Assembly (NCBI GenBank): GCA_002331385.1
Contig: DCYB01000013.1
Coordinates: forward strand, 1 to 64,000
Length of the DNA stretch: 64,000 nt
Direction: 5' to 3'
Source of the DNA: Comamonadaceae bacterium UBA2121
Lineage (GTDB): Bacteria; Pseudomonadota; Gammaproteobacteria; Burkholderiales; Burkholderiaceae_C
Shown: piece after piece, positions 17,768 to 26,380 of the stretch
Layout of the letters: every line of letters begins with the position of its first letter
How positions within the stretch are numbered: the stretch's first letter is position 1
Position numbers and translations under genes: made by a program
Notes under the pieces: model-generated
Database searches by the model: none
Told to the model about the DNA's origin: nothing
What the model saw: the letters and a program-made list of their open reading frames with translations, nothing else

Positions 17768-18775
17768 ATGGAGCATCGTCACGCAGGCGCGCATCGCGTC
17801 GATCTGATTGTTTATCCCGGTTTCAAGGCATTGGAGGCCATCGGCCCCATGTCCGTGTTCGACTATGCCAACGTGCACCTGCGCCAGCGCGGTCAACCGG
17901 ATGGCTACGACGTGCGCGTGGTGGCCGAGCAGCGTGGTGCCGTGCGCTCGGACACGCTGATGGCGCTGGAGGCTACGCAGTCGCTGGCGCAGATCGAGCA
18001 GGATGAATTGGGTTGCACGGTGGTCATCGTGGGTTCACGCCATATCGAGACCGTGCTGGGCGCATCGGATGCGCTGGTGCACTGGCTGGAGCGCGTTGGT
18101 CCGCAGGTGCAGCGCCTGATAGCGTTGTGCTCAGGGAGCTTTTTTCTGGCCAAGGCAGGGCTGCTCAATGGCCGCCGCGCGGCAACGCACTGGAGCGTGG
18201 CCGGTGCCTTGCAACAACGCTATCCGCAGGTAGACGTGGATGCGGATGCCATCTACGTGCGTGATGGTGCGCTGTGGACGTCTGCGGGCGTGACGGCGGG
18301 CATCGACCTCGCGCTGGCCGTTGTGGAGGAGGACTTTGGTCACGCGCTAGCGTTGGAGGTGGCACGCGATCTGGTCATGTACCTGAAACGGCCCGGCGGA
18401 CAGTCGCAATTCAGTGTGCGACTGGCGAGTCAGGGCACGACGCATCGCAGTGTGCAGAACCTGCAGCAATGGATTCTTCAACATCTGCAAGAGCCGCTAC
18501 CCATGTCGCGCATGGCCGAGCAGGCGGCGATGAGCGAGCGCCATTTGAGCCGCCTGTTCCAGCAGGAATGCGCGCAGACGCCGATTGCCTTTGTCGAGTC
18601 GGCACGGCTGGAGCGCGCCAAGCAGTTGCTGGAAGAGAACGCCGCGCTACCGCTGAAGACGATTGCGGCGCGCGCAGGGCTGGGGTCGGAGCAGGCGCTG
18701 CGGCATCTCTTTGTGCGCCAGTTGGGCATCACGCCGCAGACGTATCGCGAGCGCTTTGGCAGTCGCTCGCGCTGA
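17768..18775 (+). CDS. GlxA family transcriptional regulator (DJ-1/PfpI domain plus AraC HTH)
   Basis: A 335-residue regulator. Residues about 10-180 form an amidase-like DJ-1/PfpI domain (VDLIVYPGFKALEAIGPMSV, then LIALCSGSFFLAKAGLL with the nucleophile-elbow Cys). About 220-330 form two AraC-type helix-turn-helix motifs (MAEQAAMSERHLSRLFQQE and IAARAGLGSEQALRHLF, ending GITPQTYRERFG). The ATG at 17768 starts with MEHRHAGAHRVDLIV. Because it is divergent from frmA-fghA it may control formaldehyde detoxification; other GlxA regulators respond to amino-group metabolites, so the ligand is open. Confidence 0.88.
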   Translation: MEHRHAGAHRVDLIVYPGFKALEAIGPMSVFDYANVHLRQRGQPDGYDVRVVAEQRGAVRSDTLMALEATQSLAQIEQDELGCTVVIVGSRHIETVLGASDALVHWLERVGPQVQRLIALCSGSFFLAKAGLLNGRRAATHWSVAGALQQRYPQVDVDADAIYVRDGALWTSAGVTAGIDLALAVVEEDFGHALALEVARDLVMYLKRPGGQSQFSVRLASQGTTHRSVQNLQQWILQHLQEPLPMSRMAEQAAMSERHLSRLFQQECAQTPIAFVESARLERAKQLLEENAALPLKTIAARAGLGSEQALRHLFVRQLGITPQTYRERFGSRSR

Positions 18776-18777
18776 GC

Positions 18778-19236
18778 TCACAGCGGCATCAACGCATAGC
18801 CCTTGTGTTGCAGCAGCGTGATCGTGGTGATCGCAGAGAGTGCGAGTTTTACTGACGGATCGATCCAGTCGTACTGCAATTGCGCTTCTTGCACCGCCTG
18901 ACCGCAGACGGCGATGTCCACGCCGTTCGCGCGCAACTCCTCGATCACCGGCAGGTTGGGATTGTCGATGCCGAATTGCGCCCGGTATTGCGCGTGGTTC
19001 AGAGTGAGGGGTGTGGCCTCGCCGTAGGCCACGGCGACGAAGCGCATGTGGTTGGCGGGCACGCCTGCGGATGCGTGCAGGTTCACCGCGCGGGCGACGC
19101 GCTCCAGTGCGGGGTTGACCGCGCCGGGTTGCTTGCTCGGCTTGGTCATGGCGAAGACGACGGCGTAGGTCTCGTTGGGCGATGGCTGGTAGGCGGCATC
19201 GGGCAAGGCATGGATTTTTCCAGCGGATTCAATCAT
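18778..19236 (-). CDS. DsrE family protein
   Basis: A 152-residue small cytoplasmic protein of the DsrE/DsrF-like fold. It has a beta-alpha start (TYAVVFAMTKP), a central VAVAYGEATPLTLN and the conserved Cys in GVDIAVCGQAVQEA, the position used for sulfur transfer in DsrE proteins. No dsrF or dsrH partners are near, so a role in sulfur oxidation is not supported. The ATG at 19236 follows GGAG by eight bases. It converges with the GlxA regulator gene, separated by two bases from its stop. Confidence 0.72.
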   Translation of the reverse strand: MIESAGKIHALPDAAYQPSPNETYAVVFAMTKPSKQPGAVNPALERVARAVNLHASAGVPANHMRFVAVAYGEATPLTLNHAQYRAQFGIDNPNLPVIEELRANGVDIAVCGQAVQEAQLQYDWIDPSVKLALSAITTITLLQHKGYALMPL

Positions 19237-19348
19237 GGGGGAAACTCCAGTGTTCGGGTCGGAATGCGTGTGAGTCACGTCGATGGGAGCGATTGTCGCG
19301 CAGTCTTCCGCGGAGAAGGACGCATTGCGGGCATGGTTCACGGCATAT

Positions 19349-19381
19349 GAAAAACCCCGCAGCCTTGGCGGTCTGCGGGGT
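19349..19381 (-). terminator. Terminator downstream of tctA
   Basis: ACCCCGCAG (19354-19362) pairs with CTGCGGGGT (19373-19381). The A run at 19349-19354 forms a U-tract on the minus strand. It closes the tct transcript and separates it from the DsrE gene. Confidence 0.8.
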
Positions 19382-19422
19382 GTCTCGAAGGGCAGGTGTC
19401 TCGCCATGCTGGCGAGTCGCCG

Positions 19423-20934
19423 TCAGTCTTCCACGAAGGCTTCTTCGCGGGTCTTGCTCACCGACGGCAGCAGCACGACGATCATCAGGAACACCGCCAG
19501 CGCGAGCAGCACGGCAGAGATCGGACGGGTTACCAGCACGCTCCATTCACCGCGCGAGAGCAGCAGGGCACGGCGCAGGTTCTCTTCCATCATCGGGCCG
19601 AGAATCAACCCCAGCAGCAGCGGAGCGGGCTCGCAACTGAGCTTGTGGAAGATGTAGCCGATGACGCCGAAGATCGCGACCATCCAGATTTCGAAGGTGT
19701 TGTTGTTCTCCGAGTAGACGCCGATCGCACAGAACAGCACGATCGCCGGGAACAGCCACTTGTAGGGAATCGACAGCAGCTTGATCCACAGGCCGATCAT
19801 CGGCAGGTTGAGCACGATGAGCATCAGGTTGCCGATCCACATCGAGGCGATCAGGCCCCAGAACAGTTCGGGGTTGCTGGTCATCACCTGCGGGCCCGGC
19901 TGGATGTTGTGGATGGTCATCGCGCCGACCATCAGCGCCATCACGGCGTTGGGTGGAATGCCGAGTGTGAGCAGCGGGATGAACGAGGTCTGCGCGCCCG
20001 CGTTGTTGGCCGACTCAGGGCCTGCAACGCCGCGGATGTTGCCCTGGCCGAACGGCACTTCACCGGGCTTGAGCTTGGACTTCTTCTCCAGCGTGTAGGC
20101 GGCAAAAGCCGACAGCAACGCACCGCCGCCCGGCAGGATGCCGAGTGCCGATCCCAGCGCCGTGCCACGCAGCACGGCGGGCATCATGTGCTTGAAGTCT
20201 TCGCGCGTGGGCATCAGGCCTTCGACCTTGTCGGTGAACACTTCACGGTCTTCGGAAGGCACGGACAGGTTGGCAATGATTTCGCCATAGCCGAACACGC
20301 CCATGGCAATCGCGATGAAGCTGATGCCGTCGGTGAGTTCTGGAATGTCAAAGCTGTAGCGTGCCACGCCCGAGTTCACGTCGGTGCCGACCAGACCGAA
20401 CGCCAGGCCCACCAGAATCATCGTGATCGCCTTGAGCAGAGAGCCCGAAGCCATCACCACCGCGCCGATCAGACCCAGCACCATCAGCGAGAAATACTCG
20501 GCGGGGCCGAACTTGAAGGCCAGTTCCGTCAGCGGGGGTGCAAAGGCGGCAATAATCAATGTGCCTACGCAGCCCGCGAAGAAGGAGCCCAGACCGGCCG
20601 CAGCCAGTGCAGGTCCAGCGCGGCCCTTGCGTGCCATCTGGTAGCCGTCGATCACGGTCACCACCGACGAAGATTCGCCCGGTAGGTTCACCAAAATCGC
20701 GGTGGTCGATCCGCCATATTGCGCACCGTAGTAGATACCCGCCAGCATGATCAGCGCCGCAGTGGGCGGCAGCGCATACGTGGTGGGCAGCAGCATCGCA
20801 ATCGTGGCCACGGGGCCGAGACCCGGCAGCACGCCGATCAGCGTGCCCAACAGACAGCCCATGAACGCGTACAAGAGGTTTTGCGCAGTGAAAGCTACGC
20901 CAAACCCCATCGCGAGGTGGTCAAAAAGTTCCAT
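19423..20934 (-). CDS. tctA: Tripartite tricarboxylate transporter permease TctA
   Basis: A 503-residue inner-membrane protein with about 11-12 helices. The N-terminus contains GTLIGVLPGLGPVATIAMLLP and AGIYYGAQYGGSTTAILVNLPGE, the conserved TctA signature. It is the large permease of TTT systems that take up citrate or other carboxylates using a periplasmic binding protein (TctC/Bug). It lies 36 bp downstream of tctB in the same direction. No tctC gene is present nearby, so the binding protein must be encoded elsewhere and the substrate is not evident. Confidence 0.93.
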   Translation of the reverse strand: MELFDHLAMGFGVAFTAQNLLYAFMGCLLGTLIGVLPGLGPVATIAMLLPTTYALPPTAALIMLAGIYYGAQYGGSTTAILVNLPGESSSVVTVIDGYQMARKGRAGPALAAAGLGSFFAGCVGTLIIAAFAPPLTELAFKFGPAEYFSLMVLGLIGAVVMASGSLLKAITMILVGLAFGLVGTDVNSGVARYSFDIPELTDGISFIAIAMGVFGYGEIIANLSVPSEDREVFTDKVEGLMPTREDFKHMMPAVLRGTALGSALGILPGGGALLSAFAAYTLEKKSKLKPGEVPFGQGNIRGVAGPESANNAGAQTSFIPLLTLGIPPNAVMALMVGAMTIHNIQPGPQVMTSNPELFWGLIASMWIGNLMLIVLNLPMIGLWIKLLSIPYKWLFPAIVLFCAIGVYSENNNTFEIWMVAIFGVIGYIFHKLSCEPAPLLLGLILGPMMEENLRRALLLSRGEWSVLVTRPISAVLLALAVFLMIVVLLPSVSKTREEAFVED

Positions 20935-20970
20935 GAAAAGAAGCTCCGTATTTGTAGTTATGTGTGGGGC

Positions 20971-21459
20971 TTAGCCCGCGATGAAGGTGGGCCAGACCTG
21001 GAACTGCAGGTTCAGCGCGACGACAAAGGCCAGGTAACTGCCAATGGCAAGAATCGTCGCAAGAATCAGTACGGGCTTGATCTGGAACTGATCACCCGCC
21101 AGACTCGCAACCATCGTGAGGACGTAGACCGCCACCACCAATCCCATGGGTGGCAGGCCGATGCTGGGCAGTCCGCCCAACAGGATGCCGAACAGGATGT
21201 TGGCGCCGATGATGAACACCAGCGGACGCCATGCGATGCGGCCAATCGGCGTGCGATCGCCCTTGTCGGTCATCAGCGAGCGTGCGGTGATGATCGAGCC
21301 CAGCAGCGCAATCAGTACCCCGACGATGAACGGGAAGTACCCGGGGCCCATGCGTGCGCCTGTGCCTACGTGATAGGTCGTGGCGCCCCAGGCAAACGCC
21401 ACGCCGAAAGCGCTGAAAAGCAGCCCGGCGGCAAAGTCTCGTTGACTGTGAACTTTCAC
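20971..21459 (-). CDS. tctB: Tripartite tricarboxylate transporter small membrane subunit TctB
   Basis: A 162-residue membrane protein with four predicted helices (for example GLLFSAFGVAFAWG and PLVFIIGANILFGILLGGL). The GTG at 21459 (VKVHSQRDFAAG) is preferred over the longer open frame to 21540 because AAGGAG lies nine bases upstream of it (21469-21474) and the protein then has usual TctB length and N-terminus. The conserved GARMGPGYFP motif is present. It partners TctA. Confidence 0.85.
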   Translation of the reverse strand: MKVHSQRDFAAGLLFSAFGVAFAWGATTYHVGTGARMGPGYFPFIVGVLIALLGSIITARSLMTDKGDRTPIGRIAWRPLVFIIGANILFGILLGGLPSIGLPPMGLVVAVYVLTMVASLAGDQFQIKPVLILATILAIGSYLAFVVALNLQFQVWPTFIAG

Positions 21460-21636
21460 TATTCTGGTCTCCTTGGAGGCCCCTTTCGGGCCGGTTGAAT
21501 CGGAACCAAAATCGTAGGTGCTGGCTGACGTGCGCAGCATGACCGGATCATTGCAGACCGGTAATGTGAGGAACCGGAAAGAACGTAGTTTTACGGATGA
21601 CAGGGCGGGCCGCGGCTGCCCGCGCGGCCTGTCACA

Positions 21637-23058
21637 TTACCCGTGCGCAGGCAGGCTGAGGGTGACTTCGAGCCCCGGATGGGCGCTGGCCAGCAGCATC
21701 TCGCCACCATGCAACTGCATCATGGCCCGCACGCTGGCAAGGCCAAGACCGTGGCCCGGCTTGTCGGGTTGGAGGCGCACGAACCGCTCGGCGAGTGCCG
21801 GAAGGTCTTGTGGCTGAAGCTGCGTGCCGTTGTCGCGCACGATGATTTCGCTGCGCCATGCCGATACGCTCTTGCCCTCACGGGTGGTGCGCATTTCGCG
21901 CTGGCGCGTGGTGATCACGATGTGCGCTCCGCGCCCCGCGTATTTGAGGGCGTTGTCGAGCACGTTGACCAGCGCGCCCGCGAGCACGGAGCGGTCACCG
22001 AGCACCGGCGCATCGTGCTCGCATTGCCAATCGATGCGCACGTTTTCTTCCTCGGCCAGATCTTCATACAGTTCGATCACTTCGCGGGCCACATCGCTCC
22101 ACTGCAGTGGCTCAAACGCCTGACGGCGCATGCCGGCCTCGGCTTGCGCGATATGCAGCAACTTGTCGAGCATGTGGCTGACCGAGTCGATGTCTTCCAT
22201 GGCGCTCACCATCGCCGCGCGCAGATCATCGGCTGTGGCCTCGCGCTCGGCAAACGCGGCCTGCAGGCGCAGGCGTATGCGCGTGAGTGGCGTGCGCACG
22301 TTGTGGGCGATGGTGTCGGAGACGTGGCGCACGCCGTTCATGAGCTGCTCGATGTGGTCGAGCATCTGGTTGAAGTCCTGCTCCAGTTGGGCGAATTCGT
22401 CGGTGTGCGCAGGCTCGACCGGCACGCGCGCCTGCAATGCGCCGCCGCGAATGCGTGCAATGGTCGAGTGCACCGCACCCACGCTGCGTGCCAGTTCACG
22501 CCGGAAGATGAGGGTGCTGGCGAGCGCGAGCAGCAGCGAGAAAATGCCCGCCATCACACTCGCGGTGGCGACCGTGGACTCCACCGCCTCCAGCTCGCGC
22601 AGGTCGTGTCCGACGAGCAGCCGCGCCTGATCGCTGAAGGTGTGCGACAGCAGCTTGGCGTTGACGGATTCTGCGTTGCGATGAAGTTTCACGACCCATT
22701 GTGATTCGGTGGGCTGGAGCTGCAGCGCCGCGTTCTGCAGATTGCCTGCCATGCGTGTGCCATCGGGGCGGGTGAGCAGGTACAGCTCGGAGTCCGTGTC
22801 CTTGCCGTCCGCGAGATTGCGCGTGATGACCTGCGCGGCCGCTTCGGCACCAGCCGATTCATAGACGGAGATGATGTAGTGCTGCGTTTGCTGCATCTGG
22901 CGCTCCACGTTCCGGTGCAGCACGAGCGACACCTGAACGTAGACCAGCGCCAGCGCAGCCAGCATGCTGATCAGCACCAGAAAGCCGGAAAGGGCCGCCA
23001 GGCGCAGGCTGGTCGAACCCCAGACCGGCTTGCCGGTTGCCGTCTGCGGTTGCGTCAT
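21637..23058 (-). CDS. Sensor histidine kinase
   Basis: A 473-residue membrane kinase. The order is: transmembrane helix at about 24-45, a periplasmic domain of about 115 residues, a second helix at about 166-185, HAMP, HisKA with the phosphorylatable His252 in IAHNVRTPLTRIR, and an HATPase domain with N box LVNVLDNALKYA and a G box ending in GHGLGLASVRAMM. ATGA overlap with the response regulator gene upstream shows they are a pair. Position next to tctBA suggests control of the transporter, as in TctDE, but sequence alone does not prove TctE identity. Confidence 0.88.
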   Translation of the reverse strand: MTQPQTATGKPVWGSTSLRLAALSGFLVLISMLAALALVYVQVSLVLHRNVERQMQQTQHYIISVYESAGAEAAAQVITRNLADGKDTDSELYLLTRPDGTRMAGNLQNAALQLQPTESQWVVKLHRNAESVNAKLLSHTFSDQARLLVGHDLRELEAVESTVATASVMAGIFSLLLALASTLIFRRELARSVGAVHSTIARIRGGALQARVPVEPAHTDEFAQLEQDFNQMLDHIEQLMNGVRHVSDTIAHNVRTPLTRIRLRLQAAFAEREATADDLRAAMVSAMEDIDSVSHMLDKLLHIAQAEAGMRRQAFEPLQWSDVAREVIELYEDLAEEENVRIDWQCEHDAPVLGDRSVLAGALVNVLDNALKYAGRGAHIVITTRQREMRTTREGKSVSAWRSEIIVRDNGTQLQPQDLPALAERFVRLQPDKPGHGLGLASVRAMMQLHGGEMLLASAHPGLEVTLSLPAHG

Positions 23059-23795
23059 GCCAGAGCGGACGGTGGTTGCATGCTGAGGCTGTATCCCACG
23101 CCCCGCACGGTGTGCAGGATGGCGGCTTCATCCGGCCCATGCAGCTTGCTGCGCAAGCGGCTGATCTGCACATCGATCAGGTTGGTCTGCGGATCGAAGC
23201 GGTAGTCCCAGACGGCCTCCAGCAGCATGGTGCGCGTGAGCGCCTGATCCGGATGCATCATGAGATATGTCAGCAGGCGGAATTCGCGCGGCTTGAGCAC
23301 GACGATGCGCGCTCCGCGTTGCGCTTGCCGGCGGGTGAGGTCAAGCGACAGATCGCCCAACTGCAGCGTGGTCACATCGTTGCCGGAGCGCGAGCGGCGC
23401 ACCAGCGCCTCCAGGCGCGCCGACAATTCGGAAAACGCAAACGGCTTGGTGAGGTAGTCGTCGCCACCGGCTTTGAGGCCCTTCACGCGCTCATCCAGCG
23501 CGGACAGTGCGGAGAGCACCAGCACGGGCGTGCGCAGCCCCAGCGAGCGCATGGTGTGCAGGATGCTCAGACCATCGACACTGCCAGGCAGCATGCGATC
23601 GAGCACCACCACGTCCCACGATTCGTTTGTTGCGCGCCGCAGTGCCTCGGCGCCGTCGTGCGCCAGAATGGGGATGTGCCCGAGCGCCAGCAAACCTTCG
23701 GCGATGTAGCGCGCGTTTTCGCGGTCATCTTCAATGACAAGGCAGCGCCAGATGGGCGTGGGCGGCAGCGGGGCAGGGACTTGCGTGGCGTGCAA
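23055..23795 (-). CDS. OmpR-family response regulator
   Basis: A 246-residue regulator with a receiver domain (acidic pocket VIEDD at 20-24, phosphoacceptor Asp66 in VVVLDRMLPG, conserved KPF lysine in DYLTKPFAFSEL) and a winged-helix DNA-binding domain (LKPREFRLLTYLMMHPDQ and RLRSKLHG then VRGVGYSL). It is translationally coupled to the histidine kinase by ATGA at 23055-23058. It is likely to control the tctBA genes downstream on the same strand. Confidence 0.9.
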   Translation of the reverse strand: MHATQVPAPLPPTPIWRCLVIEDDRENARYIAEGLLALGHIPILAHDGAEALRRATNESWDVVVLDRMLPGSVDGLSILHTMRSLGLRTPVLVLSALSALDERVKGLKAGGDDYLTKPFAFSELSARLEALVRRSRSGNDVTTLQLGDLSLDLTRRQAQRGARIVVLKPREFRLLTYLMMHPDQALTRTMLLEAVWDYRFDPQTNLIDVQISRLRSKLHGPDEAAILHTVRGVGYSLSMQPPSALA

Positions 23796-23950
23796 GGCGG
23801 GGTTCCTTTGGGTGTGGCAATGAGAACGGGCAGGGTGTGGTGGCCGATGTTAACGTGCTGCACCATACGCTGGCACAGCAAGGGCGTTCATGTGCTCCCT
23901 GGCCGGCGTGCTCGCAGGTGCAGGAATCGGGACACGCACAGGGCAGACGC

Positions 23951-23982
23951 AAAAAAGCCCGCAACAGGCGTTGCGGGCTTTT
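23951..23982. terminator. Terminator downstream of gltA
   Basis: AAAAGCCCGCAAC (23953-23965) pairs perfectly with GTTGCGGGCTTTT (23970-23982) around AGGC. An A run (23951-23956) supplies the U-tract for the minus-strand gltA transcript, and four T on the right allow weak action in the other direction. The 208 bp between gltA and the response regulator gene otherwise hold no gene. Confidence 0.88.
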
Positions 23983-24003
23983 GGGTGCGAACCAGAAAAC
24001 GAA

Positions 24004-25308
24004 TTAACGCTTGGTCGGCACGTCGCGGCGCACGGAGCCGGTGTACAGCTGGCGTGGGCGGCCAATCTTGTACTCAGGATCGCTGATCATTTCGTTGAGC
24101 TGTGCAATCCAGCCCACGGTACGGGCCAGTGCGAAGATGCCGGTGAACAGGTTCACTGGAATGCCGATGGCGCGCTGGACGATGCCGGAGTAGAAGTCCA
24201 CGTTCGGGTACAGCTTGCGTGACACGAAGTAGTCGTCTTCCAGGGCAATCTTCTCGAGTTGCTTGGCCAGTGCGAACAGGGGGTCTTTTTCCAGACCGAG
24301 TTCGGCCAGCACTTCGTTGCAGGTTTCCTGCATCAGCTTGGCGCGCGGGTCGTAGTTCTTGTACACGCGGTGACCAAAGCCCATCAGCTTCACGCCGGAG
24401 TTCTTGTCCTTCACCTTCTCCATGAACTCGCCCACCTTGGAGACGCCGCCCATGCGCTGGATGTCTTCCAGCATGTTCAGGCAGGCTTCGTTCGCGCCGC
24501 CGTGCGCAGGACCCCACAGGCAAGCCACACCCGCAGCGATGGCTGCAAACGGGTTGGTGCCGGAGGAGCCGCACAGACGCACGGTGGAGGTGGAGGCGTT
24601 CTGCTCGTGGTCTGCGTGCAGGATGAAGATGCGGTCCATCGCCTTTTCGATGACCGGGTTCACCTTGTACTCTTCGCATGGTGTGCCGAACATCATGCGC
24701 AGGAAGTTGCCTGCGTAGGACAGGTGGTTCTGCGGGTACATGTAGGGCTCGCCCTTGCCGTACTTGTATGCCATGGCGACCAGCGTGGGCAGCTTGGCAA
24801 TTAGACGGATGGCGGACACTTCGCGGTGTGCAGGGTTGTTGATGTCCGTGCTGTCGTGATAGAAGGCCGACAGTGCGCCCACCAGACCGGTCAGCACAGC
24901 CATGGGGTGTGCGTCACGACGGAAGCCACGCAGGAAGAACTGCATCTGCTCGTTGACCATCGTGTGCTTGGTCACGCGGTCCTCGAAGTCCTTCTTCTGT
25001 GCTTCGTTGGGTAGTTCGCCGTTCAGCAGCAGGTAGCAGGTGTCGAGGTAGTTGCAGTTGGTAGCCAATTGCTCGATGGGGTAGCCGCGATACAGCAGTT
25101 CGCCCTTGTCGCCGTCGATGTAGGTGATGGCGGACTGGCAGGAGGCAGTGGACAGGAAGCCCGGGTCGTAGGTGAACATGTCCGTTTGCGCGTAGAGCTT
25201 GCGGATGTCGATCACGTCCGGGCCGATGGTGCCCTGGTACACGGGGAGTTCTACGCTGGGGCTACCGTTGCTGAACGATAGTGTCGCCTTGTTATCTGCC
25301 AGTTTCAT
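24004..25308 (-). CDS. gltA: Citrate synthase (type II, hexameric)
   Basis: A 434-residue citrate synthase condensing acetyl-CoA with oxaloacetate. The N-terminal domain region (about 40 residues ahead of DIRKLYAQT) and length fit the NADH-sensitive Gram-negative type II enzyme. Catalytic elements GFGHRVYKN (His) and LHADHEQNASTSTVR (His) and a C-terminal ARTVGWIAQ Asp/Arg region are present. It is 56 bp downstream of sdhE, in the same direction, and so probably in the sdhCDAB-sdhE-gltA transcript. Starts at ATG 25308 (MKLADNKATLSF). Confidence 0.97.
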   Translation of the reverse strand: MKLADNKATLSFSNGSPSVELPVYQGTIGPDVIDIRKLYAQTDMFTYDPGFLSTASCQSAITYIDGDKGELLYRGYPIEQLATNCNYLDTCYLLLNGELPNEAQKKDFEDRVTKHTMVNEQMQFFLRGFRRDAHPMAVLTGLVGALSAFYHDSTDINNPAHREVSAIRLIAKLPTLVAMAYKYGKGEPYMYPQNHLSYAGNFLRMMFGTPCEEYKVNPVIEKAMDRIFILHADHEQNASTSTVRLCGSSGTNPFAAIAAGVACLWGPAHGGANEACLNMLEDIQRMGGVSKVGEFMEKVKDKNSGVKLMGFGHRVYKNYDPRAKLMQETCNEVLAELGLEKDPLFALAKQLEKIALEDDYFVSRKLYPNVDFYSGIVQRAIGIPVNLFTGIFALARTVGWIAQLNEMISDPEYKIGRPRQLYTGSVRRDVPTKR

Positions 25309-25364
25309 TTCATGTTTCCTTCAATATGTGGACCCGCATCTGAGTGCAGGATGTGCACCCTGTG

Positions 25365-25640
25365 TCAGACACGCGGGCGTAGCTGTTCCAGTACCGAGCG
25401 GACCTCTTGATTGTCGAGCTCGCCTTCCGGCTCTTTGCGGCGAAGCAGCAAGTCCAGCAGGTCGTTGTCGGAGAGGTCCATCAGCGCTGAAATTCCGCGC
25501 GCCTGACTGGCGGTCAGGCGCGACGCGTGCGTGGCAAAGAAGCGCTCGATGAACAGGTCGTTCTCGACCAGTCCGCGCCGGCAGCGCCAGCGCAGGACCG
25601 AGATTTCGCGCTCATCGAGCAGAGTGTCTTCTTGCGCCAT
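25365..25640 (-). CDS. sdhE: FAD assembly factor SdhE
   Basis: A 91-residue small helical protein. The RGLVEND stretch carries the conserved RGxxE motif required for flavinylation of SdhA, followed by FIERFFATHA. SdhE helps attach FAD covalently to succinate dehydrogenase. The ATG at 25640 (MAQEDTLLDERE) is five bases past the sdhB stop; a frame open further upstream runs into sdhB and is not used. Position between sdhB and gltA is normal for betaproteobacteria. Confidence 0.9.
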   Translation of the reverse strand: MAQEDTLLDEREISVLRWRCRRGLVENDLFIERFFATHASRLTASQARGISALMDLSDNDLLDLLLRRKEPEGELDNQEVRSVLEQLRPRV

Positions 25641-25645
25641 GTTCT

Positions 25646-26350
25646 TCAGATAGTCCGGCGAACCATCAGTTCCTTGATCTTGCCGATGGCCACCGTCGGG
25701 TTGAGGTGCTTGGGGCACACGTCAACGCAGTTCATAATGGTGTGGCAACGGAACAGGCGGTACGGATCTTCCAGATTGTCCAGACGCTCTTCGGTGGCGG
25801 TGTCGCGGCTGTCGGCGATGAAGCGGTAGGCTTGCAGCAGACCGGCCGGGCCCACGAACTTGTCGGGGTTCCACCAGAACGACGGGCAACTCGTGGAGCA
25901 GCTCGCGCACAGGATGCACTCGTACAGGCCGTTGAGCTCTTCGCGCTCTTCGGGCGACTGCAGGCGCTCCTTGCTAGGCGAGGCGTAGATGTCGCTTTGC
26001 AGGTAGGGCTTGATCGAGTGGTACTGCTTGAAGAACTGCGTCATGTCCACGATCAGGTCGCGGATCACTGGCAGGCCGGGCAGGGGCTTGAGAATGATGT
26101 CGCCCTTGAGGGTCTTCATGTTCGTCAGGCAGGCCAGGCCGTTCTTGCCGTTGATGTTCATGGCGTCGGAGCCGCAAACACCTTCACGGCACGAGCGGCG
26201 GAAGGAGATGGACGGGTCCATGGCCTTCAGCTTCACCAGTGCGTCCAGCAGCATGCGCTCGTGACCGTCGAGTTCCACTTCCACGGTTTGCATGTACGGC
26301 TTGGCGTCCTTTTCCGGATCGTAGCGGTAGATCTTGAATGTGCGTTTCAT
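25646..26350 (-). CDS. sdhB: Succinate dehydrogenase iron-sulfur subunit
   Basis: A 234-residue iron-sulfur protein with three clusters. The 2Fe-2S cysteines sit in CREGVCGSDAMNINGKNGLAC. The 4Fe-4S and 3Fe-4S cysteines sit in CILCASCSTSCP and CHTIMNCVDVCPKHLNP. It conducts electrons from SdhA FAD to ubiquinone in the membrane anchor. Thirty bases separate it from sdhA. Confidence 0.97.
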   Translation of the reverse strand: MKRTFKIYRYDPEKDAKPYMQTVEVELDGHERMLLDALVKLKAMDPSISFRRSCREGVCGSDAMNINGKNGLACLTNMKTLKGDIILKPLPGLPVIRDLIVDMTQFFKQYHSIKPYLQSDIYASPSKERLQSPEEREELNGLYECILCASCSTSCPSFWWNPDKFVGPAGLLQAYRFIADSRDTATEERLDNLEDPYRLFRCHTIMNCVDVCPKHLNPTVAIGKIKELMVRRTI

Positions 26351-26380
26351 CTTGAGAATCTCTTGTCTGGGGCTGCTGGA

